This document shows, piece after piece, positions 45,677 to 55,160 of a DNA stretch of 64,000 nt; position 1 is the stretch's first letter; each line of letters starts with the position of its first letter. Location: the NCBI GenBank assembly GCA_001683735.1, contig LUGG01000019.1:930001-994000 (forward strand), given 5' to 3'. The translations under genes and the position numbers were made by a program. Source of the DNA: Grifola frondosa (lineage: Eukaryota; Basidiomycota; Agaricomycetes; Polyporales; Grifolaceae). The notes below the pieces were generated by a model. The model ran no database searches and had not been told where the DNA came from. It saw nothing but the letters and a program-made list of their open reading frames with translations.

Positions 45677-46612
45677 AGGTGATGGTGGAAGGAAGGAAGA
45701 GTGAAAGTGGCGATTTAGAATTTTCCTTCAACTATAAGGGAATTTCTGAATGACAGTTTACATCATTAGTTTTGATGTATACTCACGTCAAAAGTAATCA
45801 GACATATTGGTCTGATTGACGCTCGAGAAGCCCATATATGAAGAAGCCTTAAGAAGTTATTACGTTCGGGAAATGCCGGTGTCAGACAGTTGAAGATAAG
45901 AAGATCTGGAGCCCACCGATATATTGGATATCCAATGGCAGGATTAATCACGGAATGCCCGATTCGGTACACGTTATTAGAAGTTTAGCAGTTAACCTTC
46001 GCACAGAAGTAGGGACAATATTCAGACCATAGCCACTGAGTGCATGGAAGTTCTGAAGTCCGTCTGTGAATAGGAAGGGTCAGTAAGAAAGTCAGTAAGA
46101 ACACGTGTATTAGACGATGAAGAGGACCGTATTTTTCCATATGCATTCGGGATAAATATTGTCAGGAGGAGGTTAGCCAGTATTGAGTTAAGCAGCAGAA
46201 TTAAGCATACGCCGGGTGTATCCGAAAATAGAAGACAAGTACCAGGATAATGGAGCTAAGGCACCCTGAGGAGCAGGATTGAATATACAAGGCTTATTGT
46301 CATTCCAGAATTTTCCGATAAGCTCAAGAAGAGCAAGTTGGAAATTTATTTTCAAGTTATTAAGTTAACTTGTTCCGCCGCGAATTATAGTCGAAAGTTA
46401 GGATAGCAGCATGAAGGATGATGAAGGATGCCGATGAACATTCGTGTTTTTCTTTTTTGTTTAACAGTTTTTCAAGTTTGTAAAAGAAACAGAAGAAAGA
46501 ATTGATGAAGATGCCCGGATACATAAGAAGTCAAGGTTTGGAGCTATGAGCCTAAATATTTCGAAACGCGGCTATCGAGTTATGGACGCGTCACCCGACA
46601 GTAATTAATTCT

Positions 46613-46624
46613 AACTGTGGGGCG
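46613..46624 (+). repeat. PPT-like word, copy 1 of element C
   Basis: AACTGTGGGGCG, identical to the core of the purine tract before the 3' LTR (55147-55158) and to a second internal copy at 50913. It lies between ORF2 and the extra ORF. Confidence 0.5.
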
Positions 46625-48300
46625 AAATATATGGACGATGGAGGAACGTTAAGTATGGACGCGTAGCTAAATACAATCGGAAACGATAGAACCAGCATGC
46701 GGCTGTACAGGGTGAAGAAGAAAAGACTAGAAGGATGAAAAGATAGTTAGTAAAGGTTAGGAAGATTAAGCAAGGAGCAGCCGTACCTATATGACGGAAG
46801 ACGGCGCAAGGAAGGAGACGGCCGAGCACGTTGCAATATCTAGGAGACTCTCCGCAAGGTAACGCGTGACTGGCTGCCGAAGGAAACAGTGTTAAGAAGA
46901 TTGAAGAAAAAGATATGATAGGAGATGAATGACTTAGCTGGTTAGGAAAGGTATCCGCGCGCGCAGACTCGGGCATCGTTGAACGCGTTGAGCGCATTCA
47001 GCGCCCGCAGCCTGGAAGTGCAGCAAGGACCCAGAGATACCCGACGCGGAAGATGACGGTGGCAGATATACTGCGCCCGATGGCCGACGTGTCGCGCTTG
47101 GAAAGCAGAGAGGTTAGCAAGTAGAAGAAGAAGGAAACCGGATGAACAAGCATACCTAGAGCACGAAGTATTCAACCTAGCGCACAGCAGCTAGCAGACG
47201 AGCTAAGCGTGCCGACGTTCGTGAACGTTGAGCTCAGCGATCAGCTCGCAGGTGCAAGACGCGTTGAGCAGTGAAGGTATGAGAAGAAGGGGGACAGGAA
47301 GTGAGGACGACAGATTTCTTGCCGGCTTATATAGCCTGCAGGAAATCCGCCTAGAAATTATGAGATCAGTAAAGAAGCATCAAGAATTAGGAAGAACGTA
47401 CTTGAATCGAATGCGTCGAAGGTACGAGATGCGCCGAGAAAGTGCACGGCCAGCGTAGCCCGACGGTTCGAAGGGTATGGAAACAGCTAAAAAGAGGTCG
47501 GATTGAGCCAGAAGAAGATAGAGGGATCCCGTGGCCACGAGAATGTTCAGGAAGACGCGACGCGCGTCGTCTTGGAACGATCGGACGCAACGCGTCAGCG
47601 CTGCGGAGATCAGCTGGTTGTGAGATGAATCAAGAAAGATCGAGAGAGCTCACCTTCCGGAGGATTCCAGAATAAGTAGCGGGCAGAATTGGCCGCCGTC
47701 CGAGAGTCCGAAGAAGACTGAAGCAGGGTATAGGATATGCCAGAAGAGAGATGAATGGTTCAGAAGATATGAGAACTGCCTGGAAGGTGTACGCGTCAGC
47801 GTGAAGTACGCGTCAACACCGCAGTGACGTGAACGACGCGTCAAAGTTCGTATCAGGCTGAACGTTCGATCAGGAGTGACGCGTACGCGTACACCCCCGA
47901 TCGACGAATAGGCAGAAGGAAAGAAGAAGATAGTAAAGGATGAACTTACTAGAATGGAGTACCGGGCAAGAGTGCCCGAAGAAGTGTATCCGCTGGAAAA
48001 TCTCGAAAGTTAGTATGAAACGTAGGCGTTTGAAGGCCGAAGTATGCAGAGATCGAGCGCATCACGGAAGCATCTGTAAGAGATCGAGGAGAAGGAGTTA
48101 GATCGTCGGGATATCCGAGAAATGAAGGGACCTACATTGTGGATCAACAAACAGAGGCGCGTCCGCGTGATGTTGCAACGCCGGATTAGGCAGGTCTTCT
48201 AGTTGAGGACGCGCTAAGGGAAGAACATAGCTGAAGAGTGGCGAGGACTCGAGAATGAGGCAGAAGGATCCTGAAGGCACCTGACTAGGTAGGGAATTAG

Positions 48301-48308
48301 TATAAAAG
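48301..48308 (+). promoter_or_regulatory. TATA box before extra ORF of element C
   Basis: TATAAAAG lies 49 bp before the ATG at 48350, mirroring the box before the extra ORF of element A. Confidence 0.5.
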
Positions 48309-48349
48309 GCGGAAGGGCGAACGGCAAAGTATCTGTACATACCAGTAAA

Positions 48350-49536
48350 ATGCCCATTATTCCTCCCCATCCTGCAGTCCCTCCAGTCTCTCCTGCAGCG
48401 GAACGCCTCCGCTTCTCCCACATCATCGAGCCCTTCCGCGATGCTCTCCACGCATGCCACTTCGCTTCCTCATATGACGTCTCCATCGACGCGACCGAAG
48501 CCTACCTGTTACCCATGCATGCGCTCTCGTTCAGCAATGCCCCGAACCAGCTGTATTCGACGTTCCTCCTGCGCAACGCCGTTATTCACACCGACGGGCA
48601 CGATATCCACTTTGACGGAGTCCTCATGGCTGATACGACCGACCCGATCCCGATCCTGAACAGCATGCGTCCCGGTGGACCGCCGCCTCCTCCCAGTAGC
48701 GGAGCAGTTCGCGTTGAAACGGACACCGGCGACGAAGCGCACGTCGTTATCGGACCCCTTGTCCTTGGACCGGAGGGTGAGCCCACTGTGTTTCCCCGCC
48801 CAACCGTCCTCTCGACCTCTATTCCGATGCCTCCTGCAGCGCCGCCGATCCAGCAGACCGTATCACCCGCCTTACCCGATAACTTCAAGATTATTACCAA
48901 GGTACTGCTTCCACCCGCTAATCCTACGATTACCGAAGCTTACAAGTACCTACCTAAGGAGAACACAGTTGTGAAAGATGGATGGACCATAGAGATAGAT
49001 AGCACACCGTATGAAGTGAAAGGAATGGTGCGCGCGCGCTCAGCGGCCCCAGAGCCCGAAGGTTTGGATAGCCCGCCGCGAGCCCGCTCACACCGCTGAC
49101 GGACGGTACCCTCGTTGAAGAAGTAGACTTTGACGTGCCGAAGACCCGGTATGAGCTACGCCCGCGCAAGCTGCCGCGGACGAACTATCGAGATCCTCCC
49201 GGTACGTACCCTCCGTTCGGCCGCAAAAGGAAGCCGAAGGCGCGGACTAACAACCCGCCCGCTGTAAAGAAGGTAAAGAGAATAGGATGGCACGACGACG
49301 AGCCCGGTCTCGCTTTGCAACGCGAGGAGCGCACGGGCCTCGAGCATCTTCTCGTCGTCCCGGTGCGGCTGTGGACCAAGGCCGAAAGAAGGTTCGTTCG
49401 CGCCGTCCTCAGTTCGTTTAAACGCGCCATTACCGGCCGCGTCGGACACGGTGAGACAGGAGACGGCACGGACGACGAATATTATCCTATGAGTTTTGCG
49501 GATGATGAGTCAGAAGCTGACATTGTTATTGATTAA
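48350..49536 (+). CDS. Extra sense ORF of element C with FLLRDV-type domain
   Basis: The frame 48350-49099 (249 aa) starts at an ATG after a TATA box. It contains a Pro-rich N-terminus, a motif STFLLRNAVIHTDG...FDGVLMADTTDP that matches the extra ORF of A, and a Pro-rich middle. One frameshift near 49090 leads into 49135-49536, which is rich in Arg/Lys (PKTRYELRPRKLPRTNYRDP, GRKRKPKAR) and may be nuclear-localising or nucleic-acid-binding. Codon use is GC-rich, unlike the AT-richer gag and pol of the same element. No known domain is recognised. Confidence 0.55.
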
Positions 49537-50548
49537 AAGGAACGCACCGTAAGATACCTTCAATGTATCTTTGAAAGCGAGATCTTGTCCTGTACAATAG
49601 TCTTGTAAATTCGGACAAAATGTATCTGAATTTATTGACTTACCTAGCGTACTCGACGAGCAAGCGTCCGCGTGCGTCCCGCCTCAAAGACTCCATATGC
49701 CCGAGAATCGTTGGCCAAGGAAGCCGGAAGCTAGAGATAGAAGAAGATAGGCAGCAGAATGAAGCAAGTAGAACGCGTGCAAGATGTGCGCAGATGAAGC
49801 CAAGAGAGGTCGAGTGCCAAAGAAGGACCAGGAGATAGGCAGAGTGAAGAAGTTGATAGAGAGCCAAGGACGCAGTCAGCGCACACAACGCTGTGCGAGA
49901 ATCGACGTGGCAGACGTTTAGAAGTCCTGTGGGACATCTAACCGTCGACGCCACACGAAAGACCTGCAAACAGACCCGAAACAGCAGTAATGTTAGAAGA
50001 AATGAGCGTACTCACCAAGCCAGCTTCAACGAGAACGTTGAAGCACGAACGCGCTTGTGCGTACCATAGCAGGACCTAGAAGAGAGAGACGAAGAACAAG
50101 CAGCAGTATGTGAGAAAGGGCGAAGGGCAGAAACAATAGAGACGACCGATCAGGGAGTAATCGACTTCCAGATAGCCAGCAGGAAAGAGCATGTCACGCC
50201 GTTTAGTCACAGAGACAAGACGCGTCGCGGTGCGCGGTCACGTGACTTCCGCGCGGAAACTGTGAAGTCAAGCCCGACACTTACTGGGCAAGACAAATCA
50301 CATTCTGCACACTATTGTGACAGACCTTTTCAGGGTTATTTTGGTCAAGGATTTTATTGAGATTGTCCTCGAAACCCCCAGAATTTTAGATTGAAGAGAA
50401 CAGCATTCTTTTACCAGAAAGCAAGTACCAGAATGTACTGAAATGCAGAGAATCTATTTGCAAGTACCAGAACATTCTAGGAAAGTTGAGACAATTTTCC
50501 ACAAGATTCAAGAAAGTTATAGAAAGGCCTAGTCATTTATTTGGACGG
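49537..50548. other. Element C segment between extra ORF and small ORF
   Basis: No sense gene is supported. The minus strand has a hydrophobic open frame at 49640-49969 (SLALYQLLHSAYLLVLLW) with splice-like signals, possibly antisense exons or pyrimidine-rich introns. Otherwise nothing is recognised. Confidence 0.35.
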
Positions 50549-50549
50549 G

Positions 50550-50557
50550 TATATAAA
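50550..50557 (+). promoter_or_regulatory. TATA box before small ORF/pol unit of element C
   Basis: TATATAAA lies about 45 bp before the ATG at 50602. Element A has the same box about 45 bp before the ATG of its pol unit. Confidence 0.5.
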
Positions 50558-50601
50558 CCAGAATCCATCTATCAGACTATACCTATCCCTTTCCCCCCAC
50601 T

Positions 50602-50880
50602 ATGGCTTTGACTCTTTTGGAAGAGACTCTGGCTGATAAAGAATTGAGGAAAGAGTTCATAAAGAGATTGATGAAGAGAATGGGCCAATTAGAAAGGAAA
50701 CGTGAGAAGAGAAAGCAGATAAAGAAGAATAGAACTAGGAAAGAGGTCATGGAAGATATGATGCAGAATATGCGACGTGATCGTCGACTGCGGCAGAAAG
50801 AGATTGATAGGACCATGTTCCATTCAGATATGAATAGTCAACAATTACTTCAGCCCAAAACTGATTTAATTGTTGCCTAA
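50602..50880 (+). CDS. Small basic coiled protein upstream of pol (element C)
   Basis: A 92-aa ORF begins 45 bp after a TATA box and is rich in Lys/Arg/Glu/Met (LMKRMGQLERKREKRKQIKK, then MMQNMRRDRRLRQKEIDR), so probably helical and nucleic-acid-binding. It lies between the extra ORF and pol. Element A has no clear equivalent; there the pol-unit ORF starts directly. No family is recognised. Confidence 0.4.
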   Translation: MALTLLEETLADKELRKEFIKRLMKRMGQLERKREKRKQIKKNRTRKEVMEDMMQNMRRDRRLRQKEIDRTMFHSDMNSQQLLQPKTDLIVA

Positions 50881-50912
50881 ATCTGATTAATGATCCTTCA
50901 GTTAAAAATTTT

Positions 50913-50924
50913 AACTGTGGGGCG
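50913..50924 (+). repeat. PPT-like word, copy 2 of element C
   Basis: AACTGTGGGGCG, just after the small ORF stop and 216 bp before the pol ATG. Identical to the core of the terminal purine tract. Confidence 0.5.
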
Positions 50925-51139
50925 ATTGGAGCATATATGAAAGAAAGAAAGAAGGAAATGAAGAATTGAGGATAAGAATTATTGCAAATGGTTTCTCCAT
51001 GACAATAAACTGGACCTCAGTCATTTGTTTATAGCCTTTATTAGCTCATTATAGCTAATATTCCTGCAAATTTGACACAAGCCCAACAACCACTAGCAAT
51101 ATTCTTATTCGCCATCAAGGAAAGCAGAAGTCAGAAAGA

Positions 51140-54100
51140 ATGCCGATTAGAACACTTGAAGCTCGATTAGGAAAGGATTATAGTCAAGAAGCATTGATAT
51201 CCAAGAACCCAGTAGGAATGGCGATGACGAAGTCAGATGCTGATCAAGTATTTGGGGTATACAAGCCGGTAGCTCAAAGAGTTAACCCAATTCCCGGAGT
51301 ATTTCCACAAGATGCACGTGTCATCAGAAGGTTTCCCGAGGACCCCTTACACAATCTACCATTATTATCGCCAAACCCACCGAAATTTATACCCACGAAG
51401 AAGTTGACATTGGAAAGAATAGAAAGCATGCAAATAAATAAAGATAAATTTATGTGGCCAGAAGAAGAAGAATTGTTCAAGCACATTCTAAGATTAATGA
51501 AAGGGTTCTAGCATTTGAAGAAAATGAAAGAGGAACGTTTAGAGATGACTACTTCTCTCCATATATCATTCCAGTTATTCCATATCCCTTGGGTGGATAG
51601 AAATATACCAATACCCCCTGGAATTAGAGAGAAGGTCATAGAATTGTTGAAAGGAAAAATAGAAGCAGGAGTCTATGAAAGGTGTCAGTCATCGTACAGA
51701 TCCAAATGGTTCTGTGTCTTGAAAAAGAATGGAAAATTACGGATCGTGCATGACTTGCAACCATTAAATGCAGTGACCATTCGAGATGCAGGAGTACCCC
51801 CAATATTGGATGACTTTGTTGAACCTTTTGCAGGACGGCAATGTTATTCAGTGTTTGACTTGTTTTGGGCCTTTGATGCTCGAAAAGTTGATCCGACTAG
51901 CAGAGATATGACCGCGTTTTTGTCACCATTAGGCCTACTACGTATTACGTCTATGCCTATGGGATTCACCAATTCGCCAGCTGAATTTCAGGCTTGCATG
52001 ACATTTGTTTTGCAAGATGAGATTCCTCAAACAGCGAATATATTCATTGATGATTTGCCAATCAAAGGGCCAGTATCTCAGTATTTGGATAAGTCAGGAA
52101 AAGCCGAGACATTAAAGGAGAATCCAAAAATCAGACGATTTATTTGGGAGCATGCACAAGATGTGCATCGGATCATGCATAGAGTTGGACAAGCAGGGAT
52201 TACCTTTTCAGCAGCGAAAAGTCAAATCTGCTGTCCTGAAGTTGTGATTGTAGGACAGAAGTGTACGCAGGAAGGTCGAATGCCGGACCATGACAGAGTT
52301 GATAAAATTCAGAATTGGCCCCGTCCGTCCTCCCTTAAGGATGTTAGAGGATTTCTTGGATTATGCGGAACAGTTCGAATATGGATTCAGGACTACTCCA
52401 AGCGTATTCAACCTCTTAAAGAGTTGTTATACAAGGATGTTCCCTTTTCATGGAATCCAGATCGAGAAGAAGCATTTGAGAAGATGAAGATGATAGTTGC
52501 TTCAGCCCCGGTGCTTAAGCCTATTAACTATCAGTCAGAAAACCCAGTCATATTAGCTGTCGATTCAAGCAAATATGCAATAGGGTTTATTCTGTATCAG
52601 TTAGATGAGAATGAGAAGCGTCGACCGGCCCGTTTTGGATCACTTCCTATATCCAAGACGGAGGCGAACTATAGCCAGCCCAAGCTAGAGCTTTATGGAC
52701 TGTATCGAGCCTTACGACATTGGAGATTATATTTGGTTGGAATTAAGACCCTACATGTTGAGGTTGATGCCAAATACATTAAGGGGATGCTTAATGACCC
52801 AGACCTACAACCAAATGCTACTATCAATCGTTGGATTCAAGGAATCCTAATGTTTGATTTTAAGCTAATCCATGTACCGGCCAAGAAGCATAAAGGACCA
52901 GATGCATTGTCACGAAGACCCTTAGGAGACGGAGAAGTTGTAGAAGCAGATGATGATGAATGGTTGGATAACATTGCCCTGTATGCAGGACTCCTGCCCA
53001 GAGCAAGCTCGTGAAGAATTTGCAAAGCGCATAAGTCCATTTCAGGATTCAGAAGCTAGTGTTTTCATATCAGCCACTACATCTCAGGATCAGACCTTAC
53101 AGAAGATATACAAGTTCTTGGACACTTTGGAAATACCTGTATTTCCTAAGATATCTGAAAGGTCTCGATTCCTTCGAAAATGTCAGAAGTATTTCCTTAA
53201 AGAAGGAAACATGTTTCGCCGATATACGAAGCGAATGCCAGTGAGAATAGTATTTAGAGTTGATGAACGAAGAAGGATACTTGAAGAAGCCCACGAAGAG
53301 TTAGGCCATAAAGGAGAGCATGCTACGTTCGAGACAATACGTAACAGGTTCTTTTGGCCGTTCTATCACTCAGACGTCCGGCACCATGTGCAGTCTTGTC
53401 ACGAATGTCAGATACGGAATGTCAAGAAAGTGGAAATACCTATCACAATATCCACCCCAGCTACATTATTCACAAAAATGTACATGGATATTATGTTTAT
53501 GCCTCCAGCGCATGGGTATACTTGTATTATAGCATGCAGAGATGACCTATCTGGAGTCTCAGAAGGTCGAGCATTAAGAAGTGCATCAGCAAAAGAAGTG
53601 GCCAAATTTTTCTGGGAGCAGATAATTTGCCGATATGGAGCAATTGGAGAGATTGTAACAGATAATGGAAGTGAGACGAAAGGTGCCTTTCAATTATTGG
53701 TCAAGAAATATGGTATTCCACATATACGAATATCACCATATAACTCAAAGGCCAATGGAGTAGTTGAACGAGGACACTTTACGCTGCGAGAAGCATTAGT
53801 GAAAGCATGTCTGGTCAGATAACACGTTGGCCAGAGCTTTTGCCTCATGCTTTATTTGCGGATCGAGTTTCTATTAGAAGAGCTACCGGATTTAGCCCTT
53901 ACTATTTGTTGCATGGAGTCCACCCAGTATTGCCTATGGATCTCCGTGAGGCTACATTCATGGTAGAAGGATTTCAGAAGGGAATATCTTCAGAAGATCT
54001 TCTAGCGCTTAGAATTAGGCAGCTTGAAAGGAAACCTGAAGATGTTGAGAAAGCAGCAGAGGTATTGAAGAAAAGCAGGATAAACTCAAAGGCCTATTTC

Positions 54101-54532
54101 GAGAAGAAATTTGCCCATCGCATGCAGAAGTCGTCATATAATCCAGGTGACTTAGTCTTGGTACGGAACTCCACGATCGAAAAGGAGATGAATCGCAAGC
54201 ATAAACCAAGATACCTGGGACCATATGAAGTAGTTCGACGGACACCGAGAGGAGCATATGTAGTACGAGAGATCAATGGAGATGTAGCACGAGAAAGTAT
54301 TGCAGCATTCAGACTACTTGCCTATCATCCGGCAGCAAATATTCTCGATATATTGCCAGCAGATTCATTGGATCAAATTCAAGGTCCAGCGATAGACCAG
54401 TCTCAGGGAATACAAGAAGAATATCTATGGGACCCAGAACCGGATGAGGACATGAACAATGAGGAATCAGACTCAGATGATGAACCAATAGGACATAGGA
54501 CGAGGAATCAGCTGCAAAGAAATAGAAGATAA
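51140..54532 (+). CDS. Pol of element C: RT, RNase H, integrase (frame-disrupted)
   Basis: Starts at its own ATG at 51140, six kilobases after ORF2. N-terminal PGVFPQDARVIRRFPEDPL, then RT (YSVFDLFWAFDARK, MPMGFTNSPAEFQACM and the catalytic NIFIDDLPIKGP, with F in place of the usual Y of YxDD) at about 51840-52070. RNase H (LAVDSSKYAIGFIL, QPKLELYGLYRALRHW, GPDALSRR) lies at 52550-52920. The integrase zinc region (HEELGHKG...CHECQI) is at 53290-53415. The core catalytic D, D, E are in MDIMFMPP, VTDNGSETKG and GVVERGHF. The C-terminal KHKPRYLGPYEVVRRTPRG region is followed by an acidic tail. Frame changes occur near 51500, 51587, 53000 and 53810. Confidence 0.88.
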
Positions 54533-55146
54533 AGCTTAGGATCACACTAGTCGAGCATTCGCCAGGGTACCAGTTGCCAAATCCTATTTGAATGTCGACC
54601 AGAATAAACAGCTATAATGTATCTAATATATAGCTGGATATGTGGTTATAAGTTTATGGAAGAAGAAAAGATAGAGATAGGGAGACGCACCAATAAATAT
54701 CCCATACACGAGGATATGAGACCGCTCTCCAAGGTCGGCATCCCTAGATATCATCCTGATAGATCGCTATCAAGTTCGTTTAAGAAGGTCGTGCAATATA
54801 AAGTTATAAGTATACGCACCTTGGTCATTCACTCAAACGACGACTATCGGATATACCCAAAAGGATAGCCTTATGTCTACCAAGCATAGAAGAAGTCAGT
54901 ATGAAAGGATAATAGAATAGAAGAAGCAAGTATGCATACGGTGCATGTTACATGGACTCGAACCAGGAGAGGATGTAACAAACTGCACAAGAGAGGGGGA
55001 GGATGAAACCTCCCAACGATCTGTGATCAGAGTCTCGCAGTTAATATAGAAGACTGACCGGATCTTGCCGAAGAAGAACGACTATATGGAAGCTAGCAGT
55101 TTATGTAATGATGTTAATTGAAGAAGACGGCTGAGGGCAGCCGAGT
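54533..55146. other. Element C untranslated segment between pol and 3' LTR
   Basis: No gene is supported. The segment holds a short frame at 54617-54868 with no motif and runs up to the purine tract. Confidence 0.4.
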
Positions 55147-55160
55147 AACTGTGGGGCGGA
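55147..55160 (+). promoter_or_regulatory. Polypurine tract of element C
   Basis: AACTGTGGGGCGGA is immediately followed by TGTCGTGCACC, the start of the 3' LTR. Matches the tract of element A. Confidence 0.7.

Larger units (their letters stand above)
44925..48300. other. Element C segment between ORF2 and extra ORF
   Basis: Apart from the antisense locus and the PPT-like word, no gene is firmly supported. On the minus strand 46611-46997 includes an exon-like block (VTRYLAESLLDIATCSAVS) between good splice signals, and a TATATAAG box lies on the minus strand at about 47330. Between 47790 and 47900 there is a cluster of ACGCGTCA/GACGCG words similar in composition to the array at 3.6 kb. Confidence 0.35.
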
